This document shows positions 1 through 11,333 of a stretch of 64,000 bases of DNA, one piece after another; the first letter of the stretch is position 1; each line of letters starts with the position of its first letter. Under the pieces are notes generated by a model, which had not been told where the DNA came from, did no database searches, and worked only from the letters and a program-made list of their open reading frames with translations. The position numbers and the translations under genes were made by a program. Origin of the DNA: Lunularia cruciata (lineage: Eukaryota > Streptophyta > Marchantiopsida > Lunulariales > Lunulariaceae); NCBI GenBank assembly GCA_948567375.1, contig OX419755.1:7569001-7633000 (forward strand). The letters are read 5' to 3'.

Positions 1-591
1 GTTTTAGCTTAATTTTGAGTACCAATCCTTTGTGTGTGTTTGTGAGTGTTTAGAGAAGTTCAAATTGCAATAAAAATGTATTAGATGTTGGATTTTGCAA
101 CTCTAATTTTCATTATCAGATTTATTATGATCCTTAGTGGAGTGCAATCAAAGCAATGCCTTGACTAATTTGTGAAGAGTTGCAATGTTAATAGTATTAT
201 GCATTTGTGATTGCAATGTTGGAATGATGCAAAGCAATTTAGATAGAGGTAGTTGTGCCTTCAGCGGAGGGGTGGAACACAATTCCAAGGCAAAATAGTT
301 TCATGGTGAAGTAGCCTTCTTTGGGAGAACTAAATCATCACAATCAATGTCATTTGGAAAGGATTTGAAGAATTGTGATTATGGGTGTGGATAATTTGTG
401 ACAAGATTGCAAATTGAGCACTTGTTACTCTCTTTTAGGTGTTGTTTCTACCCAAGAGGCTAAAGATGCAACCAAAAAGAACTATTTGTTATTTTTTTGC
501 TTTGTATTTGACCATTCTTGAGTCACATCTTTGTGGGAACAAACTATTACTTACTAATTACCACAAAAGTGATACTTGTTGGGTTTTCACA
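1..591 (+). mobile_element. 3' end of a long LTR (LTR-X, family C), cut by the window edge
   Basis: The first 591 bases match, with many substitutions, the ends of other LTR-X copies at 12350-13512, 26500-27120 and, reversed, 29001-29570. Shared landmarks are a stretch on saved versus wasted base pairs of 'gtgtgtttgtgagtg', the 'caatcaaagcaatgccttga' region and 'gtgggaacaaac' near the end. The copy ends in CACA at 588-591, like the CACA end at 27117-27120. Gag-like sequence follows, so this is probably the 5' LTR of the element continuing to about 2640. Non-coding. Confidence 0.6.
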
Positions 592-2640
592 TGATTTTTG
601 GTACCACTATTGAGGATACAAATCTCATGAGTGGAAGAATACAAAGCTGAATCCTAAGTTGATCATTCAACAAACATGAATGTCTGCATTGAGAGAACAA
701 TAGGAATATGGGGCTCATAGCAAACTTTACAACTTGAAGAAGAAGAGCGCCAAAAGAGCCAATGCACTAGCAAAGAATTTGAGAAGGAGGCATTCGATCT
801 ACAACTTCTTCACAAAGTTCAAGACGCCTTGAGAGATCTTGAACAAAAGAAACAAGAAATTAGGTGGTCTCCTCATCCCAAGAGGAGGAAAGACTTAAAT
901 GGACAAATATATTTGTTGCGACACAACATACTTACTTCCTCCAAAACTGTCAAGGGAGCCAGTTATATAAAGAATTTAGTTATGAGAGGACAACATGAAT
1001 CTTGACTAAAGAAGGGTGTCAATACATCTAACACATGATTCCCTTAATAGTTCAAAGTGATCTTATAGAGCAATTTGATGATATTGACTATCTTCTTCCA
1101 CCTCAAGTTGATATTGATTTAACCTCAAAAGAAGAACTTGTCAACAAAGACCCAAGGTTGAATTTGGTACTTTGGAACCCTTGGGCTGAATCTGAAGCAC
1201 AATCACTAGCCAATACCTTGGATCAATCAAGTTTGATGCCATTGCAACCTACTCATCAGACTTACAACATGACTTCTTTACATGTCATCAGACAAGCATA
1301 TCAGAAGTATAAGGGGATAGAACGTGATGAAGACCTTGATGAGTTCATCGAGGAGTTTGATGTGACTTCCTTTGATGTGACTTCCTCCAACAAGGAACTT
1401 TGCTGATCAGTTGCATATTTTCCCAAGTCTACTATGAAAAAAGCCAGGCGCTGGTATACCCATGTAACCCAAAAGGGGTTCAGGCCAGCCAATTGGACTG
1501 ACTTGTAGGATAACTTCCTGGAATGATTCTAGGAAGTTGATTATGGGACAAGTGTCTTTGTGGCGCTCAATGATTTGGACCTGACTAAGAACAAGAAATT
1601 GAGAGATTACACCAAATGATTCATGGCTTTACTAAATCGAGTACCAAAGCAATCCGGTGTGGTGGGATACTTTGATACCCAAGCCATTACCTAGTTCCTT
1701 AGCGGTCCATCACCAGATATTTGGATTTTTGCAAGGGAGATGAATGCAACTTCCCTTGACAAAATACTCAAATATGTTGTCAGATATGAGGCAACCCAAT
1801 CTCATTCATTTGGCAATAGAAGAATTTGGAAGAAAGGCAAGAAGCCAAGATGAAGGGATTCTTGCAGCACCTTCCCTTCTTTGGAAAAATCCTCCATGTT
1901 GTCTAGTTCTTCTTTGGAATCTAAAGAAGATGTAAAGACAAGGAGAAACAAAAGGTGAGGATGGAAGAAAGAATCAACCACACAAGCTGAAAATGTGAAT
2001 AAAACAAACACCAAGCTAGAGACTAAGATTAAAGAGTTTGTGGATTTTAAGATCCAAATGATTGGAGCAAAGGACAAAGAAAACCTCCTTCATTTGGAAG
2101 ACCAAATTTATGGTGCACTGTGTGTGGCAAATCGGGTCATCCCAACATAGAATGCTTGACAACCATCGCATTCCTAGTGCAGCAAATTGATTGGGTTCCA
2201 AGTTGGGACCCGGATGAGGAGGAAGAGGTGTACTAGACACAAGCGGTACAACCTTAGGCAAGCACATTGTACCAAGGTCCGAGGTATAGATTAAGGGAGT
2301 ACAACAACAATACTCCCCAACAAAGAATGCTGATGGGCAACCAAAATAGGGCTCAAGATGTTGCATCGGGTGCATGTTACAATTGCAGATCCTTGGACTT
2401 GTGAGCCGGCTTGTCTCTCACTAAGAATGAACCTCTAACGGCTATAATGGTAGTGCATCATGGGCTAAGAAGGCAAAGAACCCCAATTCCATCATACTCC
2501 TCCAAGGCTAACACTCCAAGACTCAAGACATTGCTCACTAGAGAACTCAATGAGAGAGAGATAGTTGCAAATGAAAGGATGATGAGTACCTCCTCAACCC
2601 TAGTTTATATACTTATGAAATGGTTACGTACCAAAGCTAC
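592..2640 (+). pseudogene. Degenerate retrotransposon gag region
   Basis: The region lies directly downstream of an LTR-X end, where leader and gag belong. A TTGGTACCAC stretch at about 597 could be a primer-binding site, but I cannot assign the tRNA. The longest open piece is 1035-1406 (123 aa, acidic, no recognised domain). Further on, one frame encodes a CCHC zinc knuckle (2114-2155), the nucleic-acid-binding module of Gag. Another piece with the start of a second knuckle (CYNC) lies near 2380 and is interrupted by a stop. Stops and frameshifts throughout mean no functional protein. After about 2600 the sequence changes to an unrelated LTR. I assign it to family C because of the upstream LTR-X; the Gag lineage cannot be told by eye. 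Confidence 0.55.
2114..2155 (+). other. CCHC zinc knuckle of gag
   Basis: Translation gives CTVCGKSGHPNIEC, an exact C-x2-C-x4-H-x4-C zinc knuckle. This is the RNA-packaging motif of retroelement Gag. It is intact although the frame around it is interrupted. Confidence 0.8.
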
Positions 2641-3083
2641 TAATTACTAGAGTAACTCAAGTTACTAGGATAAAAGTCAAATAAAGTCAAAGTCTAAAAG
2701 AATATCCATACTCATGGGAATATTCTCTTAAATGAGTGGCCTTATCTTGACCAACCACTAAGTCAAGGATTCCTTCAATGGACTTTCCTTGGATTATAGA
2801 AGAACCCAAAACAAAAAGTCTTGTGGATCTAAGAGTTCTCAACTCTCCCATCAAATCCAAACACCAAAGAATAATACCAAGTCAATAAATTAGAATCCAA
2901 AATAGTGGTGCTCATGTTTTCCACTTCCTTGAAAGAAAAGTCCTCTTTATCTTAGCTTTGATTAACTTTAGCTAATCATGACTAATGTAGAACCATCCTT
3001 TATCTTTATACAAATAATATCAAGTACTTATAATACCAAACTAAATATCACAATAGCACATACATGCATAAATGGGTGTTACA
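2641..3083 (-). mobile_element. Probable 3' LTR (partial) of minus-strand element D
   Basis: Read on the minus strand, the end of the D integrase region is followed at 3083 by TGTAACACCC, a typical plant gypsy LTR start, right after a purine-rich stretch. The region down to about 2640 is AT-rich and non-coding. I could not fix the far end or find a target duplication. Confidence 0.4.
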
Positions 3084-4705
3084 TTTACCCCTAGACTAAG
3101 ATTTCATTTTGTCCTCAAAGTGAAGGTCTCTATACCTTTTTATGATACATCTTCAACTTATCATCATTAATCCTATCAAAGTATTTTTCTCCCAACTCCA
3201 TGAGATCATAGGTGTTATTGCTCCACACCTTCTCCACTATGAAGGGTCAAAGTAGTTAAGCAAAAACTTCTTTTGCACCTTCTTGAATCAAATGGAATCA
3301 AGCAACATTACCCAATCACCTTCTTTGAAAAGCTCCACCTTCTTGTTGCATTGCCTCTTGCCATAGCTCTCCTTTTTTTTCCTTTGGACTTTCTCCACTT
3401 GACCATAGCAATTTCTCTTGCCTCTTTCAATTCTAGGAGAGGATCATTCCTTGACTTCTTTGCATCACCTCCTTGTGCTTTCTTCAATCTCTTATGAATG
3501 CTTTGGAAGACCGGAAGATCAAAGTGAATAGGTAAGGTAGACTCAATACCATATATCAAATAAAATGGAGAATATCCGGTGGAAGTCTTCATGGTTGTCC
3601 TACACTCCCACAAAATTGCATGAATCCTCTTGTCCTAATGATGCTTAGCCCCCTCCATTTCTGCATCTTTGGCCAACATCATGCACAAGGTCTGATTGGT
3701 TTTCTCTGCCAAGCCATTGGAATTTGGCTTATATGATGTAGTTACTCTATGTATGATAGAGAAATATTATAGCATAGTTGTATTGATTTTCCATGTAAAC
3801 TCTCTTCCTTTATCAGAAACCAACTCCAAAGTGTATCCAAACCTAGTGATAATGCATTCATAAAAAAGTCTACCAACTTCATCTTCATTCTTTTCCCTCA
3901 ATGGTCTAGTCTCAACCCACTTGGTAAGGTAATAAATATCTACCACAATGTACTGATTGATCCTTGGGGTTCCTTGGGGTTTTATTGAGAGGACCTACAA
4001 AGTCAATTCCCCACTTCTCAAAAGGTCTTAGCAATGGAATTGATCTAAGAGGGAGAGTGGAAGTAGACTTTGTAGCAAAAGCTTGACAAACATGAAAAGT
4101 TTTGCAATAATCAAGACAATACTTGAAAATCCCTCTCCAATGGTAACCTACATCAAGAATCTTGAAAGCAATCATCTTTTTTGCAAAGTGTCCTCTACAC
4201 CCTAAACCTTCATGAAACTCTTTTATTAGTAGGATAGACGCTTCCTTACCCATTGCCCTTTGAAGTAGACCATCTGCTGCTTAGTGAAAACAAATATCTT
4301 CCATGATTGTGTAAGGTCTAGATCTTGTTGTAAGAGCCTTCCTCTCCCTAGCATGCATCCCTTTTGGATAGTTACCTCTTGTAATAAAGTCCACAATCTA
4401 CTTGTACTCCATTGAACCTCTTGAGTGTTTGAGATTGCCATGAGCTCCTCATCCGGGTAGGAATCATCCACTGGTTCAACTCCACCATGATCATAGGCCC
4501 TATATAGTAAATCAGCATTTGCTTGTTTCTTCCCTAGCCTATCCTCAATTGTGTTGTCATACTCAGACAAGAGTATCATCCACCTTGCTAGTCTCCCTTC
4601 AACATTAGGCTTATTGAGGATGTACTTTAAAGCCTTGTGATCCATGACAATGTTGTCTTTCCCTCCAATCAAGTAGTGTCTAAAATTCTTGAGACCAAAG
4701 ATCAT
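3084..4705 (-). pseudogene. Element D: Ty3/gypsy RNase H-integrase remnant
   Basis: On the minus strand, 4717 to 4226 reads as the C-terminal half of gypsy RNase H: FRHYLIGG, then MDHKALKYIL, then GRLARW, then SEYD and an ADLL end. 4253 to 3912 gives the integrase zinc-binding region (GHFAK, then CLDYCKTFHVCQAF) followed by the start of the catalytic core (FEKWGIDFVGPL). 3613 to 3308 gives a late integrase piece (GYSPFYLIYG). Reverse transcriptase, gag and the 5' LTR are missing. At about 4700-4710 the sequence switches to plus-strand pol of element C1, so D is truncated there. Frameshifts separate the three pieces. Confidence 0.8.
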
Positions 4706-7609
4706 GATGAATATCAAGATATTGTTCTATCCAAAGGAAAAGTTTTGAAAGATTTAAAGACAATCACTTTGGAGGAGTTGGCAAGATACACTTCCTTGTT
4801 TATGAATACCAAGATGTATTTGCTTGGCCTATTGATCAAATGTTGGGAATTCCTAGACAATTTGGGGAACATTGGGTTAATCTTATTGAAGGTGCAGTTT
4901 TAGTTTCAAAAAGATAGTATCACCTAAACCCAAAGTAGTCACTCTTGGTGGAAGATGAGATCAACAAGTACTTGGAGGCCAGGACAACTTTTCTAGTCTT
5001 GAGTAGTAAATGGGTTTTTCCCATTATTATTGTTCCAAAGAAAAAGATGTGGAAAATTTGAGTGTGTCAAGATTTGCAAAAATTGAACATAGTCACAAGA
5101 AAATATCCTCATCCTTTTTCATTTACAGATACTATTTTGGACCAAATAGCTAGTCATCCTTGTTACAATTTTCTCAATGGATTTTCATGCTATAATCAAG
5201 TATCCATTCAAGAAGAAGACAAGGATTAACCTTATTCAATAACAATTTGGGCACCTTTGCTTACAATCAAATGCCCTTCCAATTATGTAATGCTCCTGCT
5301 ACTTTCTAGTGGATGATGAATGTGATTTGAGAGATTTTCTACAGAAATTTGTGGAAGTCTTCATGGATGACTTTTGTATGTATGGGCAAAGAGATGCACA
5401 TTTGGATTACCTTCACCAACTTTTGAGAGGTGTACTTTTGCTAGTTTGTCATTACACTTGGAGAAATGTTTCTTTGCAATGAAAGAAGGCATATTTCTAG
5501 GGCATCTCAAGCCAAGGTATTGAAGTCAATGTCAAGAAGGTGAAAGTGATCTCAACTTTGGAATTCCCTAAAACATTTGGGAGCTGAGGGTCTTCTTAGG
5601 ACATGTTGGATACTACAGATGCATTGTATCAAATTATGCAGTGCTTGTTGCACCACTAACAAAGCTTTTGAAGAATTCCAAAGGATCTTTGTGGGAAGCA
5701 AAACAAGAAGAAGCTTTCCAAGTGTTGAAGAAGAAATTTGTTGAAGCACCAATCATGAGGGCTCCAAATTAGGATATCCCTTTTAATGTGTATGTGGACA
5801 CTTTTTCCATGGCAGTTGGAGTAGCCTTGAGTCAGAAAGATGAGAAGAAGAAAGACTATCCAAGTTACTATGCAAGCCAACAACTTTTAGTTGCAAAAAG
5901 GAATTATTTGACAACTGGAAGAGAAGTACTCAGAATGATGTATGCTTGCAAGAAGTTTTGCCCCCATTTATTGGGATACAAGTTTGCCTTCTATGTGGAC
6001 CATTATGCTTTGCAACATTGGTAAAGAAGGCAGATTTGTCTAGGAAAATTGCAAAATGGATCTTTTCGTTACAAGAATTCACATACATTGTACAAGTGAG
6101 GAAGGGAGCTTTGCATTTGAATGCGGACTTCCTATCTAGGTTAGAAACTCAAGACCAAGACTTGGAAGTTGATGGTTCGTTTCCTGACAAAGAGCTATAT
6201 CATTTGATGGCAATGCTAAGTATGAGGTATGCAGCCAAATATCACTATTTGCATACTTGTTAGTACTTCAAGGGACTGGACTCGGAGCAAAGCGCAGTCT
6301 TTCTTTGGAAAATGGGACCATACTAGCTAAAACACAACATTTTATTTAAAATGGGTGAAGACAAAGTACTTTGATGATGCTTGGAAGCATAAAAAGTTGG
6401 AGGAGTAATTGAGTCCTTACACTTGGAAGCAAGGGTGTGGGCACTTTGCCCTAAAGAATACTATAAATAAAATTCTTGCATCGAGGTATTGGCGGCCTAT
6501 GATGTAAAAGGATACTCACACCCATATCCAAAGTTGTGATGCATATCAAAGAATAGGAAAGCCAACTGCTACCTCCCAATAGCCTTTGAGACCAATTTTA
6601 CTATTTGCCTCATTTGAGAATAGGGCATTGTTTTGTAGGTCCAATTCAACCAGTGACCCAATTCACAAAAAAAATACATCTTGGTGTGCACTGATTATGC
6701 TACCAAGATGGTTGAAGCAAAGGCAACTTGAAGTCATGATGAGGAAAAAATTGCAGAATTTTTCTTCCAAAACATCATTTCATGTTATGGATGTCCTCTA
6801 GAATTGGTCAATGATTGGGGGAGTCATTTGTGAACTCCATGGTGGAAGTGTTAACTAAGTACTTCTAGATTAAACATTGAAAGACAATGCCTTATAACCC
6901 AAAGGCCAACAGATTAACAAAGAAAGTGAATGGATTATTGTGCAAAAATTTCAAATAAGGTGATTGTTGATTATGCCTATGATTGGAACATGAAGTTACC
7001 TGCAACTTTGTGGGCATATAGAACAACCAAAAATATTACAACCAAGCAGACTCCATATTTCTTGACATATGGATTGCATCCCATATTACTAGTTGAATTT
7101 GAAGTACTATCATATTGGATCCTTTGTGAGGAATGATTGTTGAAGAAAGAAAATCAAGATGTTTGGATCCATCAACTGATGGGGTTAGAAGAGAAATGTG
7201 ATGATGCAATGCAAACCATAGGAAGTACAAGATCAGCAAAAATTCAGGCACAATAAGAAAAGAAAGGTTGTTGCTGTTTGAGGAGACTTGGTGTTGTTAT
7301 ATGACAATCACCAAAAAAAATTTCCTAGGCAAGCTGCACGTACAGTGGATGGAGCCATATCATGTGATGCACATCTATGAAAATGGCTCTATTCAACTTG
7401 CAGACTTGGAGGGCAATCCTTTTTGCACTCAATCATGCAATGCAAATCTATCAAAATGGCTCTATTCAACTTGCAGACCTGGAGGGCAATCCTTTTGCCA
7501 CTCAAGTGAATGGGTGGAGAGTTCAAAAATACTGTACCATGGACTCGGCCTTGTACAAAGAACCCAAAGCCAATGTCTATGGGGATGCTCACATTTGAGG
7601 GAAGGGGTA
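4706..7609 (+). pseudogene. Element C1: degenerate Ty3/gypsy pol (RT-RNase H-integrase)
   Basis: The plus strand carries pol in the usual gypsy order, but in pieces. RT: a VPKKK stretch near 5040, a YNQV-type stretch near 5200, and the catalytic motif VFMDDF at 5357-5374. The RT connection region near 5580 is recognisable in another frame. RNase H: 5788-6024 begins with VDTFSMAVGVAL and runs to YVDHYALQH, then shifts frame and continues in 5946-6263 to HLNADFLSRLET. Integrase: a zinc-binding part near 6430-6570 in which the second CxxC cysteine is tyrosine (CDAYQR), then a core and the C-terminal beta region at 7268-7550 (GSIQLADLEGN). Many stops and frameshifts make it non-functional. Copies of the same family are at 22636-23339 plus 27121-27830 and at 60855-62960. 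A purine tract and LTR start follow. Confidence 0.85.
7373..7504 (+). repeat. 73-bp tandem duplication in the integrase C-terminus
   Basis: A segment starting ATCTATGAAAATGGCTC at 7373 is repeated from 7446 with about 4 differences over 60 bp. The period is 73 bp, so the duplication shifts the reading frame and GSIQLADLEGNPF is encoded twice in different frames. The sister copy near 62800 has only one unit, so the duplication is private to C1. Confidence 0.85.
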
Positions 7610-8150
7610 TGTGGTACCCCATTTTTTAAGGGCTATGTGGTACCCCATTGAGGGAAGGGGTATGTGGTACCATTTTATAAGTTTTAAAGAAGAAGTGTGT
7701 TGTGGAAACCAAATTCCAGCCAAATGAAGAAGAAAATAATAGAATTATGTGTGTTTGGAGTAGACCCAAAGAAGTCAAATTTGGGTCAAAGGAAGAAGTA
7801 CTTGGAGAGGACTAATGGAGAAACAGACCCAAAGAAGGGTTGCTTCATATGGATTCAACCCGATACAAAGAAGTTGTAACAAACTTTCTTTGGGGTAGGC
7901 CAGCCAAGAAGGTACAATTAAAGAAATGGCTGAGTTGGGAGATGAATGCTTGGAGAAGGACAAGAAACAAACATGCAATAGTGGTGAGGGTTGATTTCAA
8001 AATTGACTAAAGAATGAATGCATCCCAAAGCAATATAAAATTAAGACTTTGCCAAGTGAAATCAGAAATGCAAAGAAGATATCATGTTCCTCTAAGTAGC
8101 TGTCTGTAGGAATGCGAGTCACAAAGCCAAATAAGAGGGAAATCTTTTGA
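7610..8150 (+). mobile_element. LTR-X 5' part following C1 pol, with triplicated start
   Basis: After a purine tract (GAGGGAAGGGG, 7597-7607) the LTR start TGTGGTACC occurs three times, at 7610, 7636 and 7663. Only the last continues into the family-typical GTTTTAAAGAAGAAGTGTG. The sequence then matches other LTR-X starts (11334, 23340, 62961), including the recurring 'gacccaaagaagtc' stretch, up to about 8150. There it joins an inverted LTR-X piece. Confidence 0.75.
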
Positions 8151-8378
8151 ATTCATCTTCTTCTCTTTCCCTATTTTGGTGAAGTAATCATTGCCTTCAC
8201 AAATCACCATCATATAACATCTCTTATCTGCATCTGCAACTTGCCAAAGATCTCGGTGGAAATGTGACACCATCACCTTCTTCTCCTCCATGTTGAGAAG
8301 GTTAAACTCCAAATAGAGGTGCACCACAAATGGTACAAAATAGTGAGGTGGCATGTTCATTCTCCAATTTCCAATCAT
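8151..8378 (-). pseudogene. Fragment of the LTR-X resident ORF
   Basis: The minus strand reads NWRMNMPPHYFVPF, then NLLNMEEKKVMVSHFH, then QVADADKRC, and ends at YFTKIGKEKK. This matches the ORF at 24396 onward and the copies near 31200 and 35990, with amino-acid rather than random similarity. It is cut at 8151 by the inversion junction. Function unknown. Confidence 0.6.
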
Positions 8379-8889
8379 CTGCCCTACCCTCTAATGAAAA
8401 CACCTTGCTCTATTCACCTTCTCTCCTGCAAACATTTGATGGAAGACGACCGCATGTTGCTTCATCGCATAGGTTGTCCGCTTTGGCTTTAACATTGCCA
8501 TTAGACAGCCTTGATGATACTTTGTAATACCAAGGGTTAGCCATATGATCTAGATGTGAAATTCGGTTTGGTAACTTCTAGAATGATGTTATACATGATG
8601 GTCAAAATAGATCAGATAGAAGTATCACCAAAAGAGTACTTCTACTAATAGGGCAGAAACCAAAATAGACGAGAACCTTAGAACCAATAGCTAGACATAT
8701 GATTTAAAGGTGAGAATTGGTTTGGTAACATCTGGAAGGATGTTACACATGATGGACTAAGCAGATCAGAAAGAGGTATCACATAAAGGGGACTTCTACT
8801 AATAGAGTAGGAATTGAAATATGCCTGAAATCTTTGAAGGCAATTTCGGAGGCCTAAACGAATGAATTAGGCCTCAAAAATGTGCGCAA

Positions 8890-8906
8890 CCCCCCCCCCC
8901 CCCCCC
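8890..8906 (+). repeat. Poly-C tract in family A LTR
   Basis: A run of 17 C, at the same LTR position as the G runs at 34326-34351 in the minus-oriented copy. Confidence 0.9.
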
Positions 8907-9177
8907 TTTCCAAATAGAGGAAAGGCTGGCCTTCCCTCCCCCCTACTTTGTCTTGTCGAGAGCTTTCCAATGGTACCTTACGTGATTCTAAGATTCCTAC
9001 AGGAAGATTCCCTAAAAGACTCCCTCCGGTCAAAGCTTGTTTGACCAACCAGATAGGACCTAGACCAGACAGGTCACCCATCCAAGTAAGTAATCCAAGG
9101 GTGGAGCTTGCTGACATGTCACCTATCTGTGTCCCTAATCCTATGGTGGAGCTTCCTTGGAGGAGATCCTCTTTGTC

Positions 9178-9188
9178 TATATAATAAA
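9178..9188 (+). promoter_or_regulatory. TATA-like box in family A LTR
   Basis: TATATAATAAA lies about 80 bp before the LTR end, a reasonable place for the LTR promoter. The equivalent stretch near 34050 (minus) is similar, TTATTATATAG-like when read on the plus strand. Confidence 0.45.
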
Positions 9189-10199
9189 GAGAAGGTGCTC
9201 CCTTGGGACATCGAATGTTTGAGTGTGCAATCTGTGTTTTCTCTCTTCTCTTGTCCTCGGAGTATTACATACTTCCACCTTACTAAGTCTTTGTGGGTAT
9301 CCATTGTATACCCATTCTTGGTGTGAGGCAAACTGAAGGCAATCTTTACCTCTTTAGTCTCCTCCAAAGAATCACATTTTTTTTGTAGATGGTGGCCCTG
9401 GTTATATCCTTTGCTTCTCCTCCTAGACAATTTCCAATCCAACTCAATCCATCAAGCTGGATTTCCTCTCTTCTCCTCCACCTTTAGACCATCTTCACAA
9501 TTACTAGCAATTATTTCTGCCATGAAACTTAGAAAACTCAAGTTCTAGTTCCAAGCTAGAAATGCAATAGAAAGTCTGCTCTAGACTCTAATCCTTGCTA
9601 CTACATCTAATCTCCAAATTGTAGGATTCTGCACTACAAGTGACAGAGTTTGCTTACTGCAATTTGTTGGCATAGTGTATGTTCTAGTCTATGGCCTCTG
9701 ACAAATCAATCCTGCTACTTAGCTCATAATTCTAACTCCTTTAGGATAACTCTTTAGAGGTACATGATAATGATTTAGCATTGCAAAATTTGCTTGACAA
9801 ACTCTTGATTTTATACTTCTTTGATTCTTGGTCATTCTTCCGTCCAACTTTAGTTGAAACTCAAAAATTCTACATGACTTGTTCCTATCACTCTCAATTT
9901 TATCCTACTTCTCAAGTACCTGTTTTCTTTAACCATACCTCTTGATTTGTTTGGCCCAAAGAAATTTGTTAAAATTTCTTTAGATCAGGTTGATCACTCC
10001 AATGCAAAGTATTCTTACTTTGGATCTACCACCCTTTAAGTCCAATCCAAGTCCTTCTACCTTTGACACAAAGTCAACTTCCTTGGGTTGAATCCAAACA
10101 CGCAATTCTTTTTGTTTCTTCTCCATTTGGCTGCAATTTAGCTTCAACAATACACTTCTTCTTTAAAACTCATCAAAAATGACAAATGTGGGTACCAAA

Positions 10200-11333
10200 A
10201 TATTACCAACACCATTTGGGATATAAGGTGAAATCAAGAAGTATAAAGATGTCTGCATAAAATACCCAAAAATAGGTAAGTGGGTGCACATTGACAAGGC
10301 TACTATAGATGAAACCAACAAACAAAAGGTGGTTGTGACTCCACCAAGGACCGGGGAGAGATAGCCAAACCCTCAAGTAGTGGACACTTTGGAGGATAAG
10401 ACTTCCTAGGCTAATGATGAATCCTGATCAGATAGATATGGAATGGCTGACCAAGACTCACAAGGTGACCCTAGTGAAACCATTGTGCTTGTAGCACAAG
10501 AGAGGGAACCTTCACCAATTGTGGAAGTAGTGCCTCAAGAGTAGGAGAACTCCCTCTCCAAGATCAAGGTGTCTTTTGATAAGATAAAATTAGGAGAGGA
10601 TGTGGGAGTGGAGGTTCAATCCACTCTCGCTGTAACATTAGAGTTGGATGTGCCAGACCAAGCCATCCTTGACCAAGGCAATGTTGTGGTGGATGATAAG
10701 GAAGAGGCTCCAATATCCCAATTGCAGAAGAGGCCTCCTCCCTAGACACCAATTCATGAAGAAGAGGTAGTAGTTCAGGTTTTGGCTGTCCCTCAAGGAG
10801 ACACTCATCAGGTGGTGACTCCACCTCATGAACCAATGCTCAAGATTGTCCTATCCTTACCATTTTGGGTGAGTGGAAGGAGACTTTTGAGTGAGGAAAA
10901 GAGGAAGGACCAAGAAGATGGATGTTCTTGGAATTGGATTGGATTATTGTGGAATCCACCTCCCCTCCTAAGAATGTTAGACCCAAGGAGAAGGTGGTGA
11001 ATGAGTCTTGACCCAAAGAAGTGGAGCCAACAAGTACCTTAAAATCACCACGAGTGCAGTGTGCCACAATGATCCTTGCCACAACTCAAGATTTCCCACA
11101 AGTTAGTGGAGCCATACCAACCCCACCATGAGAGCTACTAGTGCCCAAGCCAAGCTTGCTAGTGTACATGGAAGGGCCCTTCATGTACTCTCTCAATTAT
11201 CCTCCATTGTTATATTGGGTTGTCTACATGTTGGGACTAGTATTGAAGACCTTGGAAGAACTACTCCATGCCTACCAAGAGATTAATCCTATAGTGATGG
11301 ATCACAAGAGATTGATTGATTTCTTGCACTTTA
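10200..11333 (+). mobile_element. Retroelement internal fragment, unrecognised acidic ORF remains
   Basis: This stretch lies between two LTR-X starts. The plus strand has long, mostly open but interrupted reading: an acidic, Pro/Glu/Val-rich region near 10330-10980, and 11141-11362 with LYWVVYMLGLVLKTLEELLHAY, which weakly resembles the VVYHVGPTIELLEQLLLAY stretch at 57540-57610. Both therefore look like parts of one retroelement protein family of unknown role. The ORF is cut by an LTR-X start at 11334. There is no catalytic motif. Confidence 0.4.

Larger units (their letters stand above)
8523..9269 (+). mobile_element. Family A solo LTR with perfect 5-bp target duplication
   Basis: The LTR starts TGTAATA at 8523 and ends TATTACA at 9269, a perfect 7-bp terminal inverted repeat, 747 bp long. 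It is flanked on both sides by TACTT (8518-8522 and 9270-9274). No primer-binding site or gag follows, so it is a solo LTR, the product of LTR-LTR recombination. Homologous LTRs are 33970-34721 (minus) and the split copy at 49205-49330 plus 55041-55500 (minus). It contains a C run (8890-8906) and a TATA-like box near its 3' part. Confidence 0.93.
8151..10199 (-). mobile_element. LTR-X 5' part, inverted copy
   Basis: The reverse complement of 10199 to 8151 matches the first part of LTR-X: it starts near TTTGGTACCCAC at 10199, runs through the 'gagttttaaagaagaagtgtattgttg' type region near 10160, the 'gatgtagtagcaaggat' region near 9580, and the LTR ORF near 8300. It abuts the plus-oriented copy at about 8151, making an inverted pair. 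It is interrupted by the family A solo LTR at 8523-9269. Confidence 0.75.
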
